The notes under the pieces are model-generated. The model searched no databases. It was not told the DNA's origin and saw only the letters and a program-made list of their open reading frames with translations. 47,285 nucleotides of DNA. It comes from Clostridia bacterium. Lineage in GTDB: Bacteria > Bacillota_A > Clostridia > Christensenellales > Aristaeellaceae. The stretch's first letter is position 1. Every line of letters begins with the position of its first letter. The DNA lies in contig JAFZQK010000067.1 of the NCBI GenBank assembly GCA_017620455.1, positions 1 through 47,285 on the forward strand, written 5' to 3'. Below are positions 6,217 through 13,390 of the stretch, piece after piece. A program made the position numbers and the translations under genes.

Positions 6217-7455
6217 ATGCTGGAAATCCTGTCGGATCCGGAAAAGTGGCTCGCCTTTTTCCGGCAGAAAACCGAGGGGGGCCATCTGTACAAAACCGAG
6301 GAAGACGATCTTCGCCGCTTCATCGAAAACGGCGAATACCGCGCCGTGGCGGGGGATCTCCAGGCCGGCGCGCCCCTGCCGTACCCCCGGGCCGCGATCA
6401 TCTGCAAGCACCACACCGGCAAAAAGCGCACGGTGTTTCTTTTCCCGCGGGAAGTGAATTACGCCCTGAAGCTCCTCGCCTGGGGACTGCGCCGGTACGA
6501 CGGCGTTTTCTCCCCCCGGCTTTTTTCTTTCCGCCGCGGAACGGACGTGCATCAGGCCATCCGCAGCCTGCTTCAGGTGCGGGGGCTCGGGGACATGTAC
6601 GCCTACAAAGCGGACATCCATGATTATTTCAATTCCGTGGACGTGGAAAAGCTGCTGCCCATGCTGCGGCAGATCCTGAAGGACGACGCGCCGCTGTACG
6701 GCTTCCTGTCCAGCATGCTGCGCTGCCCCTACGCACTGCAGGACGGTCAGCCCGTGCGCATGCGCAAGGGCATCATGGCCGGCATGCCCCTGTCCGCCTT
6801 TCTGGCGAACGTCTATCTGATGCCCCTGGACAGCGCCATGGAGGCGTCGGGGCTGGTTTACGCGCGGTACTCGGACGACATCATCATCTTCGCGCCCGGG
6901 GAAGCGGCGCTGGAGGACGGCATCCGGCGCATCCATGCGATCCTGAAAGAACGCGGATTGGAAATCAATCCGGACAAGGAGGCCCGCATCCGCCCTCACG
7001 AACCCTGGACCTTTCTGGGCTTCACCTGCAGCGGCGGGAAAGTGGACGTGGCGGAGGCTTCCGTACGCAAGCTGAAAGCCAAAATGCGGCGAAAGACCCG
7101 GGCCCTGATGCGCTGGCGCATCCGGAACAATAAGGACGGCGGCAAGGCCGCCCGCGCCTTCATCCGCCGGTTCAATCAGAAGCTGTACGGCAGCCCCCGG
7201 CGGGGAGAGCTGACCTGGGCACGGTGGTATTTCCCCTTGCTGAACACCGACCGCAGCCTGCGCGCCCTGGACCATTACATGCAGGACTGCATCCGTTACC
7301 TGGCCACGGGCACCCGCGGGAAGCAGCGGTTTTCCCTGCGCTATGAAACCATGAAGCAATGGGGCTACCGGCCCCTGATACACGCCTATTATACCGGGCT
7401 CGCCGGTCCGTCGGCGGAGGAAGCCCCTCCCCCGCCTGCGGACGGCAGCGCATAG
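6217..7455 (+). CDS. Free-standing reverse transcriptase (group II-intron-like or unknown-group RT)
   Basis: 412 residues starting MLEILSDPEKWLAFF after AAGGGGG; an upstream in-frame ATG at 6154 lies in a hairpin and is rejected. RT blocks in order: fingers around residues 55-125 (CKHHTGKKRTVFLFP, FSFRRGTDVHQAI), block 3 KADIHDYFNSVD with catalytic Asp133, block 4 GIMAGMPLSAFLANVYL, block 5 YARYSDDIIIF with the catalytic pair Asp220-Asp221 (Ser where most intron RTs have Ala), and blocks 6/7 ending WTFLGF. A basic helical thumb (KLKAKMRRKTRALMRW) and a maturase-like tail (RYLATG, LRYETMKQWGYRPLIHAYY) follow. No HNH endonuclease and no retron VTG triplet were seen. It is followed by a strong terminator and faces an XRE gene. 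Defence, retron-like or other cDNA functions are all open. Confidence 0.85.
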   Translation: MLEILSDPEKWLAFFRQKTEGGHLYKTEEDDLRRFIENGEYRAVAGDLQAGAPLPYPRAAIICKHHTGKKRTVFLFPREVNYALKLLAWGLRRYDGVFSPRLFSFRRGTDVHQAIRSLLQVRGLGDMYAYKADIHDYFNSVDVEKLLPMLRQILKDDAPLYGFLSSMLRCPYALQDGQPVRMRKGIMAGMPLSAFLANVYLMPLDSAMEASGLVYARYSDDIIIFAPGEAALEDGIRRIHAILKERGLEINPDKEARIRPHEPWTFLGFTCSGGKVDVAEASVRKLKAKMRRKTRALMRWRIRNNKDGGKAARAFIRRFNQKLYGSPRRGELTWARWYFPLLNTDRSLRALDHYMQDCIRYLATGTRGKQRFSLRYETMKQWGYRPLIHAYYTGLAGPSAEEAPPPPADGSA

Positions 7456-7466
7456 GAAACAGACGG

Positions 7467-7508
7467 AAACGCTCAGGACACCGACAAAGCCGACGTCCTG
7501 AGCGTTTT
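7467..7508 (+). terminator. Terminator of the reverse transcriptase gene
   Basis: A 13-bp perfect stem (AAACGCTCAGGAC at 7467-7479 with 7495-7507), a 15-nt loop, then TTTTC on the plus strand. It lies between convergent genes and may also act on the opposite strand. Confidence 0.85.
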
Positions 7509-7529
7509 CATTTCGTTCGGTTCAGCGCA

Positions 7530-8147
7530 TTATTCCTTTTCCCGCGCCTCCCGGCCGTTTTCATCAGGCTGACCGTTCAGTATCAGCCAGTCCAGCGTCT
7601 CCCGGGAAAGGAAGGGCGCCAGCTTGAAGGCCAGGCTTCGCCTGGCGTGGAGCAGCTTCTTCACCATCCGATCCAGGCACGCTTTCGATACGAAGGGCGC
7701 CAGGTCGCAGATATGGCTCTCGTCCGTCTGCTCCAGGCAGCGCTCGGCCAGCCGGTCCAGGGTGTCCCGGCTCGCAAAGGGAGCCAGCTCCAGGATCTGC
7801 TCCCAGCTCAGCGCCGGCACTTCCGGCGTATCCGGTGCGGGCGGCGTTTCCGGGACCGGCGGCGTTTCCGGAATTGGCGGAGCCGGCGGCGTATCCGGCA
7901 CGGCGGGCAAGGCCGCTTCCTCCTCCGCGTCCAGGCTGATCCTGCCCGTCAGGATCTCTTCCATGGATACGCCGTAATAGCTGCTCAGGAACAGCAGCGT
8001 CTGCACGTCCGGCAGCGCCGCGCCGTTTTCCCATTTGCTCACCGCCTGGTGGGTCACATTGCACAGTTCCGCCAGGCCCTGCTGGCTCAGTCCTTTCTGC
8101 AGCCGCAGCAGCATCAGGTTCCGTCCCGCCTGTTGATTGTCGATCAT
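7530..8147 (-). CDS. XRE-family transcriptional regulator with C-terminal LAPF repeats
   Basis: 205 residues starting MIDNQQAGRNLMLLR after AGGAGCG at 8160-8154. The N-terminal helix-turn-helix is clear (LQKGLSQQGLAELCNVTHQAVSKWENG, then LPDVQTLLFLSSYYGVSMEEIL). A Pro/Thr/Glu-rich linker of about 45 residues follows (repeated PETPPVPETPPAPD). The C-terminus has three copies of a short motif: LAPFASRDTLDRL, LAPFVSKACLDRM and LAPFLSRETLDWL, spaced about 30 residues. The repeats probably form a helical protein-binding module. It is convergent with the RT gene, so a regulatory link to it is not implied. Confidence 0.85.
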   Translation of the reverse strand: MIDNQQAGRNLMLLRLQKGLSQQGLAELCNVTHQAVSKWENGAALPDVQTLLFLSSYYGVSMEEILTGRISLDAEEEAALPAVPDTPPAPPIPETPPVPETPPAPDTPEVPALSWEQILELAPFASRDTLDRLAERCLEQTDESHICDLAPFVSKACLDRMVKKLLHARRSLAFKLAPFLSRETLDWLILNGQPDENGREAREKE

Positions 8148-8193
8148 ATTTTTCGCTCCTTCCCGTATGATGGCACCGGCCGGGCGCATATTC

Positions 8194-8222
8194 AGCATAG
8201 GGGATTTTTCCGATTCCGGCAA
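8194..8222 (-). promoter_or_regulatory. Candidate promoter of the XRE gene
   Basis: Minus-strand TTGCCG (8222-8217), a 17-nt spacer and TATGCT (8199-8194), about 47 nt before the start codon. The match is moderate. Confidence 0.5.
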
Positions 8223-8246
8223 GAAACCGTTGGTTGAATGCCCGGA

Positions 8247-8265
8247 TTGCAACCGGCGGTTGCAA
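8247..8265. promoter_or_regulatory. Operator-like palindrome upstream of the XRE gene
   Basis: TTGCAACCG and CGGTTGCAA flank a single central G, giving a perfect 9+9 bp dyad about 25 nt upstream of the predicted -35. Its size suits a dimeric XRE regulator, so autoregulation is plausible but unproven. Confidence 0.55.
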
Positions 8266-8292
8266 AGCGGACCCTCTTCGGGGAGGAATATG

Positions 8293-8337
8293 GGGAAGGG
8301 GCGCTTCCTTGCCCTGCAAAAAAGCGCCCCTCTTCCC
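8293..8337 (-). terminator. Hairpin after sigH, probable terminator
   Basis: AAGCGCCCC (minus strand, 8306-8298) pairs with 8322-8330, and the stem is extended by GGGAA/TTCCC after a 2-nt bulge. The loop holds TTTTTT, but there is no U-run after the stem, so termination strength is uncertain. Confidence 0.5.
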
Positions 8338-8348
8338 GAAAAACTATA

Positions 8349-8999
8349 CTAATTATCGTTGTCCTCCCGGAATTTGAACAGCTTACGCTTCACCCGCTGC
8401 AAAGCGTTGTCGATGGATTTCACGTGGCGGCCCAGCAGCTCCGCGATCTCCTGATAGCTTTTGCCGTCCATGAACGCCTCCAGCACCCGGCGCTCCAGAT
8501 CGGAAAGCACCTCGGAGATCTGGGTCTGGATGCGGCTTAAGTCCTCCTGGCTGATGTAGAGGTCCTCCGGGTTGGTGACCCGGCCCTCGATCACGTCCAT
8601 CAGCGTGCGGTCCGATTCCTCGTCGTAGAGGGGCTTATTCAGGGAAACGTAGCTGTTCAGGGGCACGTGCTTCTGCCGGGTGGCCGCCTTGATGGCGGTG
8701 ATGATCTGGCGCTTGACGCACAGCTCCGCAAAGGAGCGGAAGGAGGCCAGGCGCTCGGGCTGGAAATCCCGGATGGCCTTGTACAGCCCGATCATGCCCT
8801 CCTGCACGATGTCCTCGTGGTCCGCGCCGATGAGGAAATAGCTGCGGGCCTTCGACCGCACGAAATTCTTGTATTTGTTCAGCAAATAAGCCAGGGCCTG
8901 GCCGTCCCCCTGCTGGGCCAGGGCGGCCACGTCCTCGTCCGTCATGGGCACGTACTGATCAAATTCCCTGTCTTCATCCATCATGGGTTCGTCCGCCAT
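8349..8999 (-). CDS. sigH: RNA polymerase sporulation sigma factor SigH (sigma-30)
   Basis: 216 residues. SigH directs transition-phase and early sporulation genes. Region 2 (AYLLNKYKNFVRSKARSYF, GADHEDIVQEGMIGLYKAIRDF) and region 4 (LSDLERRVLEAFMDGKSYQE, GRHVKSIDNALQRVKRKL) match Spo0H closely, and the length is typical. The start has GGGAGG seven bases upstream. It ends the operon araC-mrnC-thyX-LRR-rlmB-sigH; rlmB next to sigH is the order known from Bacillus, where yacP lies between. No yacP homologue is seen here. Confidence 0.95.
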   Translation of the reverse strand: MADEPMMDEDREFDQYVPMTDEDVAALAQQGDGQALAYLLNKYKNFVRSKARSYFLIGADHEDIVQEGMIGLYKAIRDFQPERLASFRSFAELCVKRQIITAIKAATRQKHVPLNSYVSLNKPLYDEESDRTLMDVIEGRVTNPEDLYISQEDLSRIQTQISEVLSDLERRVLEAFMDGKSYQEIAELLGRHVKSIDNALQRVKRKLFKFREDNDN

Positions 9000-9024
9000 G
9001 GCGCGCCTCCCGGGAAAAATAGAT

Positions 9025-10059
9025 TCAACCGCGGCCCGTCATCGCCGCATAGAGCAGGATCCCCGCGGCCACCGACGCGTTCAGGGATCCCACGCCCCCC
9101 TTCATGGGAAGGGAAACCTTGTAATCGCTGTTTTCCAGCACCAGGCGGCTGACGCCCTCGCCCTCGGCCCCCACGATCAGCGCCATGGGGCCGGAGAAAT
9201 CCACCGTGCGGTAGTCCTGGCCCTCCATGTCCGCGGCGTAGAGCCACACGCCCTTTTCCTTGAGCATTTCCAGCGTCCGGTTCAGGTTGGTCACCCGGGC
9301 TACCTTCACGGTTTCAATGGCCCCGGCGCTGGCCTTCACGGTGGATGGGGTGAGCCCCGCGGCCCGGCGCTCCGGCACGATGACCCCGTGGGCGCCCACG
9401 CAGGCGGCGGTGCGGATCACGGCCCCCAGGTTCTGGGGATCGGTGACCCCGTCCAGGATCACCAGGAAGGGAGGCTCGCCCTTTTCCTCAGCGTCGCGGA
9501 GCATGTCCTCCACGTCGTAATACCGGTAGGCGGAGGCGAAGGCCAGCATGCCCTGATGGTTCCGGGTGATCTCGTCCAGGCGGCTGCGTTCCACCGTCTG
9601 GATGGGGATGTGCCGCTCCCGGGCCATCGCTACGATCTCCCGGGCCGTGCCGCTCAGATCGCCCTTCGCCACCAGCAGCTTTTCAATGTCCCGGCCGGAC
9701 TTGATGGCCTCCCGGATGGGATTGCGGCCGGACAGCAGGTTTTCGGGGGGCAGGAATTCCTCCCGCGGCGCTTCGGCGCGGGGCGCGGCTTTCCTTTCCG
9801 CCGGCTTTTCCTGCCGGGGCGCGGGGCGTTTGGGCGCGGGACGCTCGGCCTGCTCCCTGGGGACGGGGGGCTTTTCCCCCCGGAAGGCGGGCCTGCCGCC
9901 GGGCCGGCGGGCGTCGGCGCGCTGGTTTTCCCGGCGCTGTTCGTCCGCCTTCGCGGTGCTGCGGCGGTAGCGGGCGCCCTCCTCTTCCCATTTGCTCTCG
10001 GCCCGCAGGTGATCCTTCCTGGTCATTTTCTTTTTCGTCAGATCCTTATAGAATGCCAT
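9025..10059 (-). CDS. rlmB: 23S rRNA (guanosine-2'-O-)-methyltransferase RlmB (TrmH/SpoU family)
   Basis: 344 residues. The catalytic SPOUT domain is at the C-terminus: motif 1 LDGVTDPQNLGAVIRTA, motif 2 ALIVGAEGEGVSRL and motif 3 VSLPMKGGVGSLNASVAAGILLY. Before it lies a substrate-binding domain beginning LLSGRNPIREAIKSGRDI. The first ~105 residues are a long, Arg/Pro/Glu-rich disordered extension starting MAFYKDLTKKKMTRKDHL, absent from E. coli RlmB and probably an RNA-contact tail. It is 24 nt downstream of the LRR gene and 25 nt upstream of sigH. The enzyme methylates a 23S G-loop nucleotide; the exact site is inferred from family. Confidence 0.92.
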   Translation of the reverse strand: MAFYKDLTKKKMTRKDHLRAESKWEEEGARYRRSTAKADEQRRENQRADARRPGGRPAFRGEKPPVPREQAERPAPKRPAPRQEKPAERKAAPRAEAPREEFLPPENLLSGRNPIREAIKSGRDIEKLLVAKGDLSGTAREIVAMARERHIPIQTVERSRLDEITRNHQGMLAFASAYRYYDVEDMLRDAEEKGEPPFLVILDGVTDPQNLGAVIRTAACVGAHGVIVPERRAAGLTPSTVKASAGAIETVKVARVTNLNRTLEMLKEKGVWLYAADMEGQDYRTVDFSGPMALIVGAEGEGVSRLVLENSDYKVSLPMKGGVGSLNASVAAGILLYAAMTGRG

Positions 10060-10083
10060 TTCAGCTTTCCTCGTTTCTGTATT

Positions 10084-11127
10084 TTACCGATCCCTCCGCC
10101 CGGCGGGCGCTTCGTCCACCACGGCGATGGAAACCGTATAGGAGCTTTGGGCAAAATACCGGTCCGCGCGGCTGCCCCGCACCACGATGATCGCCGGGTC
10201 CGCGTCCCGGCCGTCAAAGGCGTAATCCCCGAACACTACCACGCTGGGGGGAACGAACAGGGAAAGATCGTAGCAGCACAGGAACGCGAAGGGCCGGATG
10301 ATGGTCACCGTGTCCGGCAGGTCAATGGTTTTCAGCGATTCGCACGCATAGAACGTATAATCCCGGATCACCGCGATCCCCTGGGGAACGGTGACTGCGG
10401 AAAGGCTCCGGCAGTAGCTGAACGCCCAGCTCCCGATATCCGTCATGCGCTCGGGCATCGTGATGGAGACAAGGTTCACGCATTCGGTGAACGCATACGG
10501 CCCGATCACCGTCACGCTGTCCGGCAGCACAAGGGAAGTCAGCGATTCGCAGCTGGAGAACGCCCACTCTCCAATGAATTGGAGGCCCTCCGGGAGCGTC
10601 ACGGAGGACAGGGCCGTGCAGTAGCTGAACATGCTTTTCCCCACGGCGGGGACCCCCGGCTCCAACACAACGGAGGAAAGGGAAAAGCACAGCGAAAAGG
10701 CGGAATCGCCGATCTGCTTCACGCTGCCCGGGATCGTCACGGCGGTCAGGAGCGGGCAGGCATGGAACGCCTGTTTCCCGATCGCGGCCACGCCGTCCTC
10801 AAGCTCCACCGCGGCCAGATCCTGGCAGTTTGCGAAAGCGCCCCACCCGATCTCCTTCACGCTGCCCGGGACCGTCACGGCGGTGAGCCCGTCCCGGCCA
10901 AAGAAAGCAAACATCCCGATGGCGGAAATGGCATGGCCGTCCAGTTCGTCGGGGAGGGTCACCTCTCCGCCCTCGCCCTGATAGGCGGTGATTTCCGCGC
11001 TTCCGTCCTCCCTGAGGACGTATTCGTAATCCCCGCAGCGCAGGGCCGCCGCTTCTTCCTCCGCTCCGGCGCAGCAGCCGCACAGCAGCATCGCCGCGCA
11101 CAGCACCAGGCTCAGCGCCTTTCTCAT
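10084..11127 (-). CDS. Exported leucine-rich repeat protein (BspA/LRR_5 type)
   Basis: 347 residues. The start MRKALSLVLCAAMLLCGC is set by AAGGAGGA at 11139-11132; seven extra residues are possible upstream. The signal peptide ends near a Cys pair (LLCGCC) that could be lipidated. The rest is about ten 23-residue repeats of the form IG-x-AF-x2-C-x-L-x2-V-x-LP (for example IGEWAFSSCESLTSLVLPDS and IGPYAFTECVNLVSITMPER). Such proteins are surface adhesins or binding modules in gut Firmicutes. Its place between thyX and rlmB in a housekeeping operon is unusual and looks like an insertion. Confidence 0.87.
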   Translation of the reverse strand: MRKALSLVLCAAMLLCGCCAGAEEEAAALRCGDYEYVLREDGSAEITAYQGEGGEVTLPDELDGHAISAIGMFAFFGRDGLTAVTVPGSVKEIGWGAFANCQDLAAVELEDGVAAIGKQAFHACPLLTAVTIPGSVKQIGDSAFSLCFSLSSVVLEPGVPAVGKSMFSYCTALSSVTLPEGLQFIGEWAFSSCESLTSLVLPDSVTVIGPYAFTECVNLVSITMPERMTDIGSWAFSYCRSLSAVTVPQGIAVIRDYTFYACESLKTIDLPDTVTIIRPFAFLCCYDLSLFVPPSVVVFGDYAFDGRDADPAIIVVRGSRADRYFAQSSYTVSIAVVDEAPAGRRDR

Positions 11128-11166
11128 CCTCTTCCTCCTTACGCGCATCCGGGCGCGGCAAGCCGG

Positions 11167-11889
11167 TCACAGGGCTTTGAACATTTCCCGCATTTCCATC
11201 GCTTTTCCGCAGGATTTCGCGCCCTCCGGGCAGGGGCCGCCGACGCAGCCGGGGCCCGCGTTTTCAAAGATCACCGGGGCGATCTGCTTGCACAGCCGCA
11301 GCATTTCCACCGCCATGTTTCGGATCTCCCACTGGGCGCGGCTGCAGCAGCGCAGGGAGAAAAAGTGCAGCAGCTCCCGGGCGTTCATGGTCATCGTGAT
11401 ATGGGTCTCGCAGGCGTTGGGCAGCACGAACCGGGCGTCCTCGTTGCTGCCCTCGCCGCTGCCGCCCAGCTTTTCCTGCCATTCCACGTACCAGCGCTGC
11501 ATTTCGTCCATCTGCCGGGCGAATTCCTTTTCCGCCGCTTCCCCCAGGGCCTTGATCCGGGGCGGCACGATATAGCCGAAGCCTTTGTCCAGGGAAACGT
11601 ACCGCTGGCTCTGCACCGAAAAGCTGGCGATGCGGTGCCGCGTCACCTGGGCCAGCAGCGCCCGGCTGACGCCGGAAACGCCGAAGGTGAAGCTGGCGTG
11701 CTCCAGCACCGAAAGATGGCCGGAGGCCACGATCCGGCGCAGGAAGGCCGCCTGGTCCTTTTCCTCCACCAGCGCCCGGAGCTCTTCGTATTCCAGGGCG
11801 GAATAGCAGGTCCGGGCCGCCAGGGCGCAGGTCTTTTCCGGGTCCGGCGTGTGGGAAAGGAGGGTCACTTGCAGTTTTGCTTCAGGCAT
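11167..11889 (-). CDS. thyX: FAD-dependent thymidylate synthase ThyX
   Basis: 240 residues. ThyX makes dTMP from dUMP using methylene-tetrahydrofolate and reduced FAD. The diagnostic ThyX motif RHRIASFSVQSQRY is present, preceded by SGHLSVLEHASFTFGVSGVSR and followed by NACETHITMTMNARELLHFFSLRCC. The length is typical. Two starts are possible: ATG 11895 (3 nt after GGAGG) or ATG 11889 (9 nt, preferred). The gene overlaps the end of mrnC. A C-terminal Cys cluster (GPGCVGGPCPEGAKSCG) is also seen in clostridial ThyX. No thyA is visible in the window. Confidence 0.95.
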   Translation of the reverse strand: MPEAKLQVTLLSHTPDPEKTCALAARTCYSALEYEELRALVEEKDQAAFLRRIVASGHLSVLEHASFTFGVSGVSRALLAQVTRHRIASFSVQSQRYVSLDKGFGYIVPPRIKALGEAAEKEFARQMDEMQRWYVEWQEKLGGSGEGSNEDARFVLPNACETHITMTMNARELLHFFSLRCCSRAQWEIRNMAVEMLRLCKQIAPVIFENAGPGCVGGPCPEGAKSCGKAMEMREMFKAL

Positions 11890-12304
11890 TGTCATTTTCC
11901 TCCGATTGCAGGTATTCGGCCAGGATGCGCAGCCTGTCCGTCCGCCCGGTGAGATACAGATAGCCCAGCAGCGCCTCCAGTCCCGTGGCCCCGGCGTACT
12001 CGCCGGCGCTGGCGGACCTGGGCCCGGCGTGGTGCGGATGGGCGTTGCGCCCCCGCCGGAACACGTCCGATTCCTCTTCCGTCAGCAGCGGCGCGATCCT
12101 CTGGGCCTCCCGGGCCTGAGATACGGCGCTCACCGCCCGGTTCGCGGCGGCGTGCATGTCCCGCACGGGCAGATTTTTTTCCATTAAACATGTGCGCACC
12201 AGCAGGGCGTGCACGCTGTCCCCCACGTAAGCCAGCTGCAGGGGAGAAAGCAGCCGCGCCTGCTCCGGCGCCATCGCCGGCTCGGCGGTCAGAAGCGCCC
12301 TCAT
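11882..12304 (-). CDS. mrnC: Mini-ribonuclease III (Mini-III)
   Basis: 140 residues. Mini-III is an RNase III catalytic domain without a dsRNA-binding domain and matures 23S rRNA ends in Firmicutes. The fold is visible in LSPLQLAYVGDSVHALLVRT (catalytic Asp in YVGD), AANRAVSAVSQA, LLTEEESDVFRRGRNA and the catalytic GLEALLGYLYLTGR. The start overlaps the AraC stop codon as ATGA with no clear ribosome site, so translation is probably coupled; an internal Met at residue 11 is an alternative. The end overlaps thyX. A longer upstream reading in this frame is only a shadow of the AraC gene. Confidence 0.9.
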   Translation of the reverse strand: MRALLTAEPAMAPEQARLLSPLQLAYVGDSVHALLVRTCLMEKNLPVRDMHAAANRAVSAVSQAREAQRIAPLLTEEESDVFRRGRNAHPHHAGPRSASAGEYAGATGLEALLGYLYLTGRTDRLRILAEYLQSEENDNA

Positions 12305-13176
12305 TTCAGCGCCGTCTTGCTGTAGGCGGAGGGGCTCATGCCCACGATGTTCTTGAAGGTCTTGCTGAAGTGGTAGGGGTCGTTCATGCCCACCTCGATG
12401 CCCGCCTGGCGCACGGTGTAGCCCTCCTTGAGGAGCACCTTGGCCCGCTCCATTTTGCAGAAAAGCTGGTAGCTCTGGGGCGGCATGCCCACTTCGGCCA
12501 CGAACCGCTTGCGGAACGTCTCCACCGGCATGCGGCTCAGAGCCGCCATGTCGCTCAGGGAGAAGCTGTCCCGGTACTGGTTCTTGCGCATGGCGTCCAC
12601 CACCTTGGCGATCTCGTGGGAGAGCACCGCGTCCATGGCCACCGGCTGGCCGGAATGGGAGGCCAGCATGGCCCACAGCAGCTGCTGCAGCTGAGCGCTG
12701 GACGCATCCTGCGCCGCCGCCACCCGCACCGTAGCCTGCACAATGTGCTTGGCCAGGTTCAGCTGGCTGGGCAGCGCCCCCTGCTTCATGATCCGGTGGG
12801 GCAGCGCGCCCATCCGCTGCAGAAACGCGCCGCTGAGGGTGCCGCCCACCATGATCCACAGCACCCGGGCTTCCTGGCTCACGTCCAATACCACGTCCGC
12901 CGTGGCGGGGGGCAGCATGCAGCATTCGCCGGAGCGCAGCGTCATGGGCGTTTCCGGGTTTTCCAGCGTCAGGCTGCCGCTTTCCAGCGCCAGCCACAGC
13001 CAGTGATCCACCGTCTTGAGGGCCTGCGGGCCGTTCTGCAGCATGGCCGAACCGCTGGCCGCGATATATACGCCGCTGGCGCCGGCCAGGGCATCCGGGG
13101 TGTGCGCCCCTTCCACCAGCACCGCGGGCATGTCCGTCTGATCCGGTTTCGTCTGAAACAGCAATGATTCCGCCAT
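12301..13176 (-). CDS. AraC-family transcriptional regulator
   Basis: 291 residues with GGAGGAG before the start. The N-terminal half is a cupin-like sensor domain (DHWLWLALESGSLTLENPE, LRSGECCMLPPATADVVLD). The C-terminal hundred residues form the double helix-turn-helix: FSLSDMAALSRMPVETFRKR and VRQAGIEVGMNDPYHFSKTFKN followed by IVGMSPSAYSK, the classic AraC signature. It is the first gene of the operon that continues into mrnC, thyX and rlmB, an odd partner for housekeeping genes. The ligand is unknown. Confidence 0.92.
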   Translation of the reverse strand: MAESLLFQTKPDQTDMPAVLVEGAHTPDALAGASGVYIAASGSAMLQNGPQALKTVDHWLWLALESGSLTLENPETPMTLRSGECCMLPPATADVVLDVSQEARVLWIMVGGTLSGAFLQRMGALPHRIMKQGALPSQLNLAKHIVQATVRVAAAQDASSAQLQQLLWAMLASHSGQPVAMDAVLSHEIAKVVDAMRKNQYRDSFSLSDMAALSRMPVETFRKRFVAEVGMPPQSYQLFCKMERAKVLLKEGYTVRQAGIEVGMNDPYHFSKTFKNIVGMSPSAYSKTALK

Positions 13177-13208
13177 GATTCTCTCCTCCGTTTCCTGTGT
13201 ACGCCCCT

Positions 13209-13237
13209 ATTTTACATCCCAAATCTTACATTGTCAA
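13209..13237 (-). promoter_or_regulatory. Promoter of the araC-mrnC-thyX-LRR-rlmB-sigH operon
   Basis: Minus-strand TTGACA (13237-13232), a 17-nt spacer and TAAAAT (13214-13209), about 33 nt before the AraC start. Confidence 0.85.
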
Positions 13238-13390
13238 TACGGGTGACCACATGGAACAAATTATTCCCGGAGGTTTTCCGCATTGGACGGAAAAATTTTC
13301 AAACCCGCGGGACAAAACCGGGCCCCGCGGCGTCTAATTATATGGAATAAGGTTTTTCCAATCCATTCCAAGAAAGGAAGCGTATCCCCC

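Noticed and set aside
5903..7508. Complete group II intron
   Set aside because: The RT has no HNH domain, no domain V/VI-like hairpin was recognised downstream, and a simple terminator follows the gene.
8983..11952. A 989-residue plus-strand open frame opposite rlmB, the LRR gene and thyX
   Set aside because: Composition is unlike a protein and all three minus-strand genes are certain. Long antisense frames are expected at this GC content.
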